Assembly (NCBI RefSeq): GCF_009497895.1
Contig: NZ_CP033116.1
Location: 3,286,001 to 3,350,000, forward strand
Source of the DNA: Halopseudomonas pelagia
Lineage (GTDB): Bacteria; Pseudomonadota; Gammaproteobacteria; Pseudomonadales; Pseudomonadaceae
Length of the DNA: 64,000 bases
Reading direction: 5' to 3'
The number at the start of each line of letters is the position of its first letter. The first letter of the stretch is position 1. Made by a program: the position numbers and the translations under genes. The notes beneath the pieces are model-generated. The model saw only the letters and a program-made list of their open reading frames with translations, did no database searches and had not been told where the DNA came from. This document shows, one piece after another, positions 34,905 through 43,952 of the stretch.

Positions 34905-36540
34905 CGAAAGCCTTTTGCTTTAGCAGAATATCGTCACAGAGAGCGATCGTAATTTTAATCCATTCGATCTGAGTTTCTAATCTACTAATACTCTTAGTTT
35001 CGAGAGGATTAATTAGAAATCTACGGTTAATGTCCAGTTTACTTTGAGCAAAATCCAATTCAGCCCGATGGTCAGCCTCGAGAAAGGGTCGGAAGTTCGG
35101 ACACCCATAACAACCTAATGGCCTCCCTAGCTTAGCCACACAAGTATTGCAAGTCGGCTTGTTTCTAACGCCCCCAACTTCATTGAAAGAATGGCTTACA
35201 ATTATCTCTTGCCCCTCCGGAGCGAGAGTGACCGACGCAGAAAAGGCCTGTTTGAGGAACTCATTACCCAAATAATTTTCATCGATCATCCGACGCGACT
35301 CATAGTCCATATCGATATAATGTCTGGCCGCCGGAATCGTCACACCTGTGATTCGCGCTAACTGCGCAACGGGAAGTCCTTGTTGAGCTCCTCGCGTCAG
35401 CGCGGTGTGGCGAATTCTGTTATTGGTCACAATGCAAGTTGTTGCCCTATCTGACGGCACAGTTAATCTAAAGGTAAGTTGTGCGTCAGATGCATGAAAT
35501 AAGGTCGACTTAGATGTAAATGCACTCATGAATGTATTGAGGCAGGACACCTGCCAGCTAAACAATTCTAAGCTTGGGAAGATCGGCATATTGCTTGCCA
35601 TATGTAAGAGGCTCTCTTGCTCAACCCTAAACCCGCAAGATTCCAGAAACAGATTCACCCCCCGCATATAAAGCTTTTTGTACTGAAGTAATGTCATAGA
35701 CAGCTCTTCAGAAAGATGAAGCGGATAGCGCTCTGGATGAGACCTTGGTCCGCTACCTGCCTCTTTTGCATGATATACCCTAAGCTGTAATGTCGATGCA
35801 CCCAGCGTACCTACTTCATTCATCACTTCAATATCATGGTTCTTAAAATTTGCTCCCGCTGGAATCAAATCGCACCACTTAAGCAGTGACAACTGAATGG
35901 GGCGCCTTACAGTCGCAATCATTAATTTGCTCGCAACAGCATTACAAATACGTCTGAAGACAGTCGTCCGGTAAAATGAGAGATTTGCTGGCTGTGACCA
36001 ATCAATTGTAGCTAGAGTGTTATTTATCAATTTTGCTAGCTGATCGAACTCCAACTCTGTTAAGGCACCTTTGGCTGGATTAAGGAAATTACTGGATTCC
36101 CTATCCAGGTGATTCTTAGTAAATTCGTGATGACCAGCAAAATTTTTATGGCCTAGTTTTCGAAGCGTACCAAAAACCTGGTTAATGGTTTTTTTTTGAT
36201 GAGTTGGCAATCCACTCCATTTAGACTTGAGCGCAGCGAGATCTGGGAAACCATTGACCAGATGCGGCTTGGAATTACAGACGACCCCCGAAACGGTGCT
36301 GGCTGCCTTCGTTCGGAGATAATGGATAAATACTTCCAAAAGCTGACGCCAATCTTTATCAGGCATAGGAGAGCTGTGTAGCCAATCAACAGAAATCAAA
36401 TAACCTTTACTGGTTGATGGCAGAATCCTCCATTCGTTATCTAGGATGTTAACCTCCATACCAGATTTACAAATTACCATCAACGGTATTCCGTCTAATA
36501 AAAGGTTTTCCTTGCGGCGAATCTCCATGCTATTAATCAT
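34894..36540 (-). CDS. Tyrosine-recombinase-like protein, 548 aa (second of three)
   Basis: Catalytic parts are recognisable but modified: box I RRPIQLSLLKWCDL, box II NNRIRHTALTRG, where the usual first His is Asn, then a GVT..AARHYIDMDYESRR segment with the candidate Tyr. The C-terminal part has CNTC...CYGC, a likely zinc site. It overlaps its upstream neighbour by 8 bases. It could be an active enzyme or a non-catalytic partner. Confidence 0.75.
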   Translation of the reverse strand: MINSMEIRRKENLLLDGIPLMVICKSGMEVNILDNEWRILPSTSKGYLISVDWLHSSPMPDKDWRQLLEVFIHYLRTKAASTVSGVVCNSKPHLVNGFPDLAALKSKWSGLPTHQKKTINQVFGTLRKLGHKNFAGHHEFTKNHLDRESSNFLNPAKGALTELEFDQLAKLINNTLATIDWSQPANLSFYRTTVFRRICNAVASKLMIATVRRPIQLSLLKWCDLIPAGANFKNHDIEVMNEVGTLGASTLQLRVYHAKEAGSGPRSHPERYPLHLSEELSMTLLQYKKLYMRGVNLFLESCGFRVEQESLLHMASNMPIFPSLELFSWQVSCLNTFMSAFTSKSTLFHASDAQLTFRLTVPSDRATTCIVTNNRIRHTALTRGAQQGLPVAQLARITGVTIPAARHYIDMDYESRRMIDENYLGNEFLKQAFSASVTLAPEGQEIIVSHSFNEVGGVRNKPTCNTCVAKLGRPLGCYGCPNFRPFLEADHRAELDFAQSKLDINRRFLINPLETKSISRLETQIEWIKITIALCDDILLKQKAFDVK

Positions 36541-37945
36541 TCTTTTGATCCACTCGCTTTTGGTGTGCGGCGGAAATAGCTATGGCCCTCTCTGCTATTC
36601 GTTTTTCATTATAGATCTGATTCATACTGGTATTTGCGGACCAGCCCATAGCGTATTTACGAGCGTCTTCAAGCAATCGGTAATCTATTTTTAATTCAGC
36701 ACCCTTTTTATCAAATGTTTCGTTCCATTTGTGCCTAAGAAGATGAGGATGAACATGCAATTTCAAGCTCTCAGACAGGCGCTTAAAGATCATATTTATT
36801 GATTTCAATGATAGCGGCATCCCCAATGTACCTCGGGATCCCTTCTCGCTCACAAAAATAAAGTCATGCTGCTCGGTACCGGGAATTTCACTTCTAACAT
36901 GATTGATATAATACTTGATCTGCCCCATTAGATATGGAGAGATAATTGCTATATGAGACTTAGTTTTTTGTTTCGGCTTTTCTAAACGGTGATCATCATA
37001 ATCTATATCTGAGCGGTAAACTTTTATCTGGTCAAAGCTTCCATAAAACTGGAGGTCTGAAATCTTCAGTTTGGCGAGCGCACCCCGCCGGATACCGCTT
37101 TGGGCTAACACGGACACTATCAAGTAGTTTCTAATCTTAGAACCTTTGAACGGATTATTCTCAGATGACGGGAGAATCATTTCTAACAATCGCACGAAAT
37201 CTTGGTCCGATATAACAGAGTCTGTGATATTTGCTACTCGTTGCGGAACATTACTACTTAAGCTCTCCTCATCAAGTCTGATCTGAGAATAGAGCTTCTC
37301 GTACCGTTCAGAGACTATTAAGCTGACGCTAAAAGAATCGTGAAATTCCTGGAAAAGAAATTCGAGATAATTGCGCAGTCTCCTAAGTCTTCCTTGTTGA
37401 GTTTCGTTCGACACTCGAACAAGCTGGCGAGCATTCGCAGAAAGTGCATTGCGCATAGTCTTGCTGGAAACATATGGCACTGTGGATGTGGGTGTGCTTG
37501 GTTCGTTGTTCTTTTTGCTAGCCGAAGCAGTGTGAAACTGGAGGTACTCTCTTTGGCTTATAAATGTCCCTGAGAGAACCCTATCTGCAAGATCGATCTT
37601 TCGTTGAGCAAAGTAATGCAATACGAACAAAAGTTCTTGGGCCTTCCTCAGTTGCGTATTGAAAGCCCCGCCAAATTGCGTAGAGAGATAAGCAGTAGCA
37701 TAAACGCTCGCGGGACAATCGTTTTCATCCGTAATTGATACGAAAGGGATACTGTTGAACTGGTATCGTTTGACTCTCATGAGTTTTATTAAAAGTATGG
37801 CCTGGCTTCCATTCCTATTCAGCCTATCCAGATAACGGAATTTGTCAAACAAAAACTGGGGCTTTCTGCCTACAGCTATCGACCAGGCGGGCCTAACCCC
37901 GGCTACGCTCTCCTTGCAAAAACTATATTGCCCATAATTTGCCAC
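36533..37945 (-). CDS. Tyrosine recombinase at the island-ttcA junction (TnpA/GmtY-like), 470 aa
   Basis: The first gene of the operon and the one with the clearest catalytic set: R286 in [20 protein letters not shown] (H401, R404), W435 and Y445 in MNQIYNEKR. The GTG start lies within the ttcA codons for G-G-K, so the start codon straddles the insertion point. An upstream in-frame stop is not reached before the ttcA part, and the next internal Met is ~56 residues in. With the element integrated, transcription can come from the ttcA promoter. Confidence 0.8.
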   Translation of the reverse strand: MANYGQYSFCKESVAGVRPAWSIAVGRKPQFLFDKFRYLDRLNRNGSQAILLIKLMRVKRYQFNSIPFVSITDENDCPASVYATAYLSTQFGGAFNTQLRKAQELLFVLHYFAQRKIDLADRVLSGTFISQREYLQFHTASASKKNNEPSTPTSTVPYVSSKTMRNALSANARQLVRVSNETQQGRLRRLRNYLEFLFQEFHDSFSVSLIVSERYEKLYSQIRLDEESLSSNVPQRVANITDSVISDQDFVRLLEMILPSSENNPFKGSKIRNYLIVSVLAQSGIRRGALAKLKISDLQFYGSFDQIKVYRSDIDYDDHRLEKPKQKTKSHIAIISPYLMGQIKYYINHVRSEIPGTEQHDFIFVSEKGSRGTLGMPLSLKSINMIFKRLSESLKLHVHPHLLRHKWNETFDKKGAELKIDYRLLEDARKYAMGWSANTSMNQIYNEKRIAERAIAISAAHQKRVDQKND

Positions 37946-38066
37946 CGGACAGGCATACCATCACCTTGTCGCCGTCTTCGATCATATTGTAATCGGTCAC
38001 CGCTTCCGCGGTCTGGCGGCGCAGGCGTTTCTGCAACTTGTTCTGGTTGACACTCAGGCTGGCCAT
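37923..38066 (-). pseudogene. ttcA: 5' fragment of ttcA (tRNA 2-thiocytidine synthetase)
   Basis: From the ATG at 38066 the frame reads [20 protein letters not shown], then [23 protein letters not shown], which is the N-terminus of TtcA up to its PP-loop (SGGKDS). After the lysine it runs into LWAI and stops. TtcA makes s2C32 in tRNA, so a strain with only this copy should lack the modification. Confidence 0.88.
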
Positions 38067-38112
38067 GGCAACTCCGGCGAGAAAAACGCCTATTTTAGCC
38101 GGAAATAGCCGC

Positions 38113-38155
38113 GCTAAAAAACAAAACCCCCGGCGACTTTCCATCGTCCGAGGGC
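38113..38155 (-). terminator. Rho-independent terminator of the Yip1-like gene
   Basis: On the minus strand CCCTCGG pairs with CCGGGGG (one G-T pair) across a 14-base loop, followed by TTTTGTTTTTT. It lies 40 bases beyond the stop codon of the gene at 38196-38795. Confidence 0.75.
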
Positions 38156-38195
38156 TTTGCTTGAGTTTTACAGCAGTTTTGACAGGTGTCGCTGG

Positions 38196-38795
38196 CTAGC
38201 GAAGGTAGATCGGCCCTACGCCCATACCCCAGAAAATGACCGATGTAGCGATCATCGCCACCAGTACAACAAGACCGACGGCGAGAATCGAGCTGGAGAA
38301 CATGAAGCCCTCCTCCGGTGGAATATCCATGAAAATCGGAATGCCCTGGTACAGCAGGTAAACGGTATAGCTGATGGCGGCAGTGCCTACCAACATGGCC
38401 AACCAAAGGCTCGGATACAGAGCCGCGACGCCGGCAATAAACAGTGGCGTGGCGGTGTAAGCAGCAAACACGATGCAATCACTGATAGAAGGGCTGGAAT
38501 CATAAGTGCGCGCCATCCAGTGAATGAAGGCGCCCATTACCGCGACACCAACCAGCATCGCCAGATAGGAAAGAACCGTCATGGACAGTGCGCTGGCAGT
38601 GGTCAGTTTGACCGCTTCAGTGGTGCCGATCGCCCAGCCCACCTGGGTAGTACCGATATAAGCCGATACCGCCGGAATGGCAGCGAGCAGTAGCACATGA
38701 GTCAGGTACATGTGGCCTATGGTTTCTTCTTCACCCTTGATTTCCTTCCATTCCTGGTCAGGATGGGTGAATAACCCCACTACGTGGTGGATCAT
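38196..38795 (-). CDS. Yip1-family inner membrane protein
   Basis: 199 residues from the ATG at 38795 (MIHHVVGLF), with GGAG 8 bases before it; a longer frame to 38846 is less likely. Five hydrophobic helices and the beginning 'GLFTHPDQEWKEI' mark the bacterial Yip1/DUF1282 group. Function is unknown. This is the first intact chromosomal gene right of the island. Confidence 0.85.
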   Translation of the reverse strand: MIHHVVGLFTHPDQEWKEIKGEEETIGHMYLTHVLLLAAIPAVSAYIGTTQVGWAIGTTEAVKLTTASALSMTVLSYLAMLVGVAVMGAFIHWMARTYDSSPSISDCIVFAAYTATPLFIAGVAALYPSLWLAMLVGTAAISYTVYLLYQGIPIFMDIPPEEGFMFSSSILAVGLVVLVAMIATSVIFWGMGVGPIYLR

Positions 38796-38975
38796 GGTCA
38801 GTTCTCCGAAATTATTATTCATTCCCGCGGTCCTGACCTTTTTCACCTCTGATTGCAGTGGTGATGTAGCGCCGGCAGCGGGTGTCCAGGTGCGACCGTT
38901 TGCCGCATTCCCTTGCCATCGACTATAGACAAATTTGTTGCCAATGTGCTGCTTTGCTTAGAGTGATTCGCAACT

Positions 38976-39587
38976 TCAAGCTTTCCCGTAATAGCGTTGG
39001 AGTATTAAGAAAGCCTGATTCACCGCCTGAATGTTCGCCGTCTCGCCGCCCTTGTCCGGGTGATGCTGTTGCACCAGCGATCGATAGCGCCGCTTGACCT
39101 GCTGGGCGCTGGACGGCACTGGCAACTCGAATACCCCATGCGCCTGCGCAAGCTCATCCTCCGGGACCGAGAAGGGTCCCTGACGAAAGCCCTGAAGCAA
39201 TTGCTCTACATCGTCGCCCTGGGTGGTCAGCCATTGATTCCAGTCCAGATAGTAGGCGCGCAACGGGTCTGGCGTGACGATGCCATCGACCCCACCCCGC
39301 CGCGGCAGCAAACGGATCCGCAACGCATGCACCTCAATTTCCAGACGCTCATTTGCCAGCCGATCAGATAACCGATGCAGCACATGAAACAGGAGAAAAT
39401 GCGCCTGAAATAAGCTCAGTGGCTCGCGCAGCACATCTGGAGCGGCGAACAGGGAGTCGGGGAACATCGTCGCCAATTCGCGAATCAGGGCAAATTCGTC
39501 GATGCCGTTCGGTCGCGCTGCCAGCAGGGTCAGCAGCTCAGCCTCGAAACCGGCAGGGAGTAATGCGTCGGGAGTGATATCAGCCAT
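38976..39587 (-). CDS. DnaJ-domain protein (DNA-J related)
   Basis: 203 residues: an N-terminal helical domain typical of 'DNA-J related' proteins of gammaproteobacteria (LPAGFEAELLTLLA...LFQAHFLLFHVLHRL) and a C-terminal J domain with HPD in VQQHHPDKGG. It would act as a co-chaperone for a DnaK-type Hsp70. Confidence 0.9.
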   Translation of the reverse strand: MADITPDALLPAGFEAELLTLLAARPNGIDEFALIRELATMFPDSLFAAPDVLREPLSLFQAHFLLFHVLHRLSDRLANERLEIEVHALRIRLLPRRGGVDGIVTPDPLRAYYLDWNQWLTTQGDDVEQLLQGFRQGPFSVPEDELAQAHGVFELPVPSSAQQVKRRYRSLVQQHHPDKGGETANIQAVNQAFLILQRYYGKA

Positions 39588-39728
39588 GCCGCCAGTCTAG
39601 ACCAAAGCCTCGGCCGCCCCAACCAATGGCGGCCAAGCAAGACGGTCATCATACTGAAAAGAAGTCGCCATCAGTTTGTCATCACTATGCCGTATCAATA
39701 ACGTCTTTCACAATCCAAGGATAAAGAC

Positions 39729-41600
39729 ATGAAAAAGTGGATGATGGCCACCAGCACCGTGGCGCTGATTGCCGCGCTCGCCGGCTGCAATTCTGGCAGC
39801 AATGATGACGATGATGATGGCGCTGCCGTTCCACCCCCTGTTACCGAACCCGTCATTACGCCTGAGAGCATTGCACTGAGTTTCCAGGGCCGCTACAGCT
39901 CCAACGAGTTTGGTGTCAGCGCCGCTGAAATTCCGGTGTATGATCCTGAGAACCAGCAAATTTTCGTCGTCAACGCGCTGAATGGCAGCGTTGATGTGCT
40001 CGACGCACGTGACCTGGCCAACCCGGCGCGGACTGGCAGCCTGACAGTCGAAGACATCGCCGCCGGCGCTGTGGTCAACAGCATTGCCTACCACAATGGC
40101 TTTCTGGCCATCGCTATTGAGGCGGCCAACAAGACCGACCCTGGCTTTGCCGCCATATACGATGCGACGACGCTGCAACTGATCGACTCGACCCAGGTAG
40201 GCGCGCTGCCCGACATGCTCACCTTCACACCCAACGGAGAGTATCTGCTGGTCGCCAACGAAGGCGAACCCAGTGATGACTACAGTGTTGATCCCGAAGG
40301 CTCAGTGAGCATCATTGCACTGGACGGCGGCACCATGGGTGACGTGCGCACTGCCGGCTTCAGCGCTTACAACACGCAAGCCGACGCGCTGCGAGATGCT
40401 GGCGTGCGCATTTACGGCCCCGGTGCCAGCGTTGCCCAGGACATGGAACCTGAGTACATCACCATCGCCACCGACAGCAGCACCGCCTGGGTAGCGCTGC
40501 AGGAAAACAACGCCCTGGCCAAGATCAATATTGCCGACGCCCAGGTGACCGATATTCTGCCGCTAGGCTTCAAGGATTACGGTGTTGCCGGTAATGGCAT
40601 CGATGCCAGCGACGAGGACAGCGTGCTGAACATCAGCACCTGGCCGGGCGTGGTGGGTATCTATCATCCGGATGCCATCGCCAGCTATAACCTGGAAGGC
40701 AGCACCTACATTGTCACCGCCAACGAAGGCGATGCCAGAGCCTGGGGCGAAGACAATGACCTGTACTGGGCCGGTGATGCCAGCCAGGGCTTTGTTGAAG
40801 AGTTCCGCGTCAAGCATCTGGTGCATGCCAACGGCTTTGACCGTCGCGCCGGTGATGACCTGCCTCCGCAGTTGCGTGAGCTGGGCGCTGGTGCCCTGCT
40901 GAATCCGGACGTCTTCGGCTACTGCGGCGCTTCTGCTGGTGAGCCTGGCGATTGCCGTGAGGATGACGTCCTCGGCCGTTTGAACATCACCTGGGTGGAT
41001 GGCTACCGCAAGAACAGCGATGGCAGCCCGGTCATGTTCGACACCACCGGTACCGAGAATCCCGCTGGTGATCGTCTGATGTACGACAAGCTGTACTCCT
41101 ACGGCGCTCGTTCATTCGCGATCTGGGATGAAGACGGTGCTCTGGTATGGGACTCCGGCGATCAATTCGAGCAATATCTGGCCAGCGCCGACTGCTTTGC
41201 CGGCAGCAACCGGGATATTCCCTGCGTGGACTACTTCAATACCGGTCACGATGAAGGCGATGCCTTCGACAGTCGCAGCGACGCAAAAGGCCCCGAGCCT
41301 GAAGGTATTGCACTGGGTCAACTGGGAGACAAGACCTTCGCCTTTATTGGTCTGGAGCGCATGGGCGGCATCATGGTTTACGATATAACCGACCCGCAGG
41401 CGCCGGCCTTCGAAGACTACTTCAGCACCCGTGAAGACTTCCTTCTTGACCCGGAGACCAACCTGGCAGCAGTGGGCGACCTGGGCCCGGAAGGTTTGTA
41501 TTTCGTACCCGCTGCAGACTCCCCAAGTGGTGAAGCTCTGCTGGTGGTAGGCAACGAAGTTAGCGGCACCACGGTGATCTATCAGATAGATCAGCTGTAA
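39729..41600 (+). CDS. Choice-of-anchor I family lipoprotein, beta-propeller
   Basis: 623 residues. Signal peptide with lipobox LAALAGC (Cys at ~20), followed by an acidic linker (NDDDDDG). The rest is a WD/YVTN-like beta-propeller of the choice-of-anchor I group, with repeats such as LTFTPNGEYLLVANEGEPSDDY and YIVTANEGDARAWGED. AAGGATAAAGAC before the ATG is a good ribosome site. It is an outer-membrane or periplasmic lipoprotein; its ligand is unknown. Confidence 0.88.
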   Translation: MKKWMMATSTVALIAALAGCNSGSNDDDDDGAAVPPPVTEPVITPESIALSFQGRYSSNEFGVSAAEIPVYDPENQQIFVVNALNGSVDVLDARDLANPARTGSLTVEDIAAGAVVNSIAYHNGFLAIAIEAANKTDPGFAAIYDATTLQLIDSTQVGALPDMLTFTPNGEYLLVANEGEPSDDYSVDPEGSVSIIALDGGTMGDVRTAGFSAYNTQADALRDAGVRIYGPGASVAQDMEPEYITIATDSSTAWVALQENNALAKINIADAQVTDILPLGFKDYGVAGNGIDASDEDSVLNISTWPGVVGIYHPDAIASYNLEGSTYIVTANEGDARAWGEDNDLYWAGDASQGFVEEFRVKHLVHANGFDRRAGDDLPPQLRELGAGALLNPDVFGYCGASAGEPGDCREDDVLGRLNITWVDGYRKNSDGSPVMFDTTGTENPAGDRLMYDKLYSYGARSFAIWDEDGALVWDSGDQFEQYLASADCFAGSNRDIPCVDYFNTGHDEGDAFDSRSDAKGPEPEGIALGQLGDKTFAFIGLERMGGIMVYDITDPQAPAFEDYFSTREDFLLDPETNLAAVGDLGPEGLYFVPAADSPSGEALLVVGNEVSGTTVIYQIDQL

Positions 41601-41609
41601 TACCGAATA

Positions 41610-41640
41610 ACCTGTTCGCGCCGCAGTGCGCGAACAGGTC
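41610..41640 (+). terminator. Stem-loop after the choice-of-anchor I gene
   Basis: CCTGTTCGCGC and GCGCGAACAGG form a perfect 11-base stem with a 6-base loop, ten bases after the stop codon, followed only by CTTCC. It stands between convergent genes and may stop transcription both ways. Confidence 0.65.
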
Positions 41641-41690
41641 TTCCAGTCCCGTTCTTCAACCCCTTCCCTCAATCCCTACCCTGTTTTGCC

Positions 41691-43952
41691 CTAACCCTTG
41701 TTCAGAAACGCCTCGCCTTCGCGGCGGCTATCCTTGACGGCCTGTAGGAACTCATCCCCCCAGCGCTTGATATCGTTGTGCTGCACTACGCCAAACATCT
41801 CGCGTACGCGCGCTTCGCGCTCAGCCCGGCCCAGCGTCAGCCCCAGATAGAGCGTATCGCGCATATCATGCGGATCGTGCGGATTGGTCAGCAAGGCGCC
41901 ATGCAGCTCGGCCGCCGCGCCAGCAAACTCGGACAACACCAGCACACCGCGACCCTCGCATAAGCCCTGGGTAGCGACATACTCCTTGGCGACCAGATTG
42001 AGACCATCACGCAACGGGGTAATCCACATCACGTCAGCCATCAGGTAATAGGCAATCAGGTCGCGGAACGGAAACGCCCGGTAGAAGAACTGCACCGGTG
42101 ACCAGCCAACCCGTGAGAAGCGCCCATTGATACGACCCACCGCCTGTTCGATCTGCGCCAGCAGCGTTTCGTAGATGGTCATCTCGCGGGCTGCCGGGAC
42201 GCAGATGGTTAACAGCGAGACCTTGCCGATCAGCTCGGGATGCGCGTCCAACAGCGCTTCGAAAGCCAGCAGCTTGGCCAGAATGCCCTTGGTGTAATCC
42301 AGCCGCTCAACCGAGAGCACCACGCGCAGGCCTTTAAGCTGCTCGCGCAATTCCTGCATCTGCGCCTGGCACTCGGGCTCGTCGATCACGCTCGCAACTC
42401 GGCCCACATCCAGCCCCACCGGATGCGCCCCCAGGCCGATGTGCCGGCCATGCACGGCCATGGTCCGGGTCATGTTGTCCAGTCCGACCGCGCAACCATA
42501 GGTGAGAAAGCGCGGCGCGCAACCCTGGGTTTCCAGCACTTCTACCGGCGCTACGCCGCGCACCACATCGACAAAATTCTCCGACTGCCGAGGAATGTGA
42601 AAACCAATGTAGTCGCACTGCAGCAGGCTGCCGATAATCTGCCGGCGCCAGGGCAGCACGTTGAACACGTCAGCCGAAGGAAAGTAGGTATGGTGAAAGA
42701 ACGCGATGGTCAGATCCGGGCGCAAGGGCCGCAGAAACGCCGGCACCATCCACAGGTTGTAATCGTGCAGCCAGACCACCGCGCCCTCAGCCGCCTCAGA
42801 CGCGGTACGCTCGGCGAACAGACGGTTGACCTTGAGGAAAACCGTCCAGTCGTCTTCGCGGAAAATCGCTCTTTCCCAGAAGGTATGCAAAGTCGGCCAG
42901 AAAGCTTCCTTGGAAAAGCGCTTGTAAAACACATCGACCTGCTCCTTGGTCAACGCCACTCGTGCGGCAACCAGATTCGGATAGCGTTCGTCGTCGACCT
43001 TGGTATGCACTTCGAACACCCGGCCCTGGCGTGGATCGTGAATCGACCAGGCAACCCAGGAGCCGCGCTGCTCACCGCCAAAGAAGCTCATCAGTGTCGG
43101 CAGAATGCCGTTTGGCGAGGTATGCGGCCGGCGCACCAACTGCCCATCCTCCACCGCTTCTTCATAGGGCAGCCGGTGATAGACCATGACCAGGTCAGCT
43201 TTGCCCTTGATGCTCAACTCCGGCAATTCGGAAGACACACCGCGAGGCCCAAGAAAACCGAAATGCCCGAAGGCCTCTAGAATCCCGCCGCAGCCGCTCA
43301 GGCGCGCATGCAGCACCTTGGCACGGTCTGCCGTGGCATCCAGCAGCGCGGTCTCGGACTCACCGACGCACACGCCTTTGAAGCCCTGCTCGTACATCGA
43401 CAGGTCATTCAAGGTATCTCCCGCGACCAACACCTCGTCTTCGGACACCGCAAGATGCTCGATCAGACGCCGCAGGGTGCTGCCCTTGTTAACCCCTGCG
43501 GGTAGACAGTCCAGGTACATATCGGCGGAATACAGCAGATCGCAACCCAGCGCTTTGACAGCCTCGCGCACTTCCTCCGTGACCGCGCCCTCATCACAGA
43601 AGTAAGAACAGCGCCGCTGCTGTGGCACCGTCTGCCGGTCAATTCCAGGAAACTCGGCCATGCGCGCCGCCACCACCTGCTCACCCGGCCAGGTGGCTTC
43701 AATTTCGCTTTGCAGCGGATACACCGCCTGCAATGTGTGGCCGTCGACCAGCGTCGCACCCACATCACAGATGATGTAATCCGGACGCGGTATGGCCGGA
43801 TCGGATAACAGCGGCACCACGACCTCGAGGCCGCGGCCGGTGACGAATATCAGCTGGATATCCGGGTGGGCATCAATCAGTTGATACAGGCGTTGGCGGT
43901 TATCAGGGTCTCCGCCAAGAAAGGTTCCATCTAGATCAGTTGCCAGAATCAT
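41691..43952 (-). CDS. Bifunctional phosphatase-GT20 synthase, likely glucosylglycerol-phosphate synthase/phosphatase (GgpPS-like)
   Basis: 753 residues. A HAD phosphatase comes first (DLDGTFLGG with D6 and D8; GDTLNDLSMYEQG) and a GT20 glycosyltransferase second (HDYNLWMVPAFL, SVERLDYTKGIL, RDGLNLVAKEYVA). Trehalose fusions usually have the synthase first. The phosphatase-first order matches GgpPS of Stenotrophomonas and marine pseudomonads, which makes glucosylglycerol from ADP-glucose and glycerol-3-phosphate. Trehalose synthesis remains the alternative. The gene overlaps the MFS gene upstream by 17 bases. Confidence 0.8.
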   Translation of the reverse strand: MILATDLDGTFLGGDPDNRQRLYQLIDAHPDIQLIFVTGRGLEVVVPLLSDPAIPRPDYIICDVGATLVDGHTLQAVYPLQSEIEATWPGEQVVAARMAEFPGIDRQTVPQQRRCSYFCDEGAVTEEVREAVKALGCDLLYSADMYLDCLPAGVNKGSTLRRLIEHLAVSEDEVLVAGDTLNDLSMYEQGFKGVCVGESETALLDATADRAKVLHARLSGCGGILEAFGHFGFLGPRGVSSELPELSIKGKADLVMVYHRLPYEEAVEDGQLVRRPHTSPNGILPTLMSFFGGEQRGSWVAWSIHDPRQGRVFEVHTKVDDERYPNLVAARVALTKEQVDVFYKRFSKEAFWPTLHTFWERAIFREDDWTVFLKVNRLFAERTASEAAEGAVVWLHDYNLWMVPAFLRPLRPDLTIAFFHHTYFPSADVFNVLPWRRQIIGSLLQCDYIGFHIPRQSENFVDVVRGVAPVEVLETQGCAPRFLTYGCAVGLDNMTRTMAVHGRHIGLGAHPVGLDVGRVASVIDEPECQAQMQELREQLKGLRVVLSVERLDYTKGILAKLLAFEALLDAHPELIGKVSLLTICVPAAREMTIYETLLAQIEQAVGRINGRFSRVGWSPVQFFYRAFPFRDLIAYYLMADVMWITPLRDGLNLVAKEYVATQGLCEGRGVLVLSEFAGAAAELHGALLTNPHDPHDMRDTLYLGLTLGRAEREARVREMFGVVQHNDIKRWGDEFLQAVKDSRREGEAFLNKG

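Larger units (their letters stand above)
1..37945. mobile_element. Large genomic island inserted in ttcA (left end outside window)
   Basis: The ttcA gene is broken at 37.93 kb and its 3' part is not found anywhere in the window, while a recombinase operon sits at the break. Everything to the left is accessory in type (defence-like NTPase, umuDC, IS elements, orphan antitoxins), and no REP-like palindromes of the host family occur there. I infer that the island continues beyond base 1. A large deletion of the ttcA 3' part is an alternative. Confidence 0.6.

Noticed and set aside
37923..38144. 73-codon ORF as a complete small protein
   Set aside because: Residues 27 onward match the TtcA N-terminus, so it is a truncated gene rather than a small gene.
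42240..43280. 346-codon plus-strand frame opposite the GT20 synthase
   Set aside because: Antisense shadow, no start signal, composition explained by the coding strand.
41691..43952. Annotation as ordinary trehalose OtsA-OtsB fusion
   Set aside because: Domain order is reversed and the neighbouring YcaD-like gene matches the glucosylglycerol arrangement; trehalose is kept only as an alternative.
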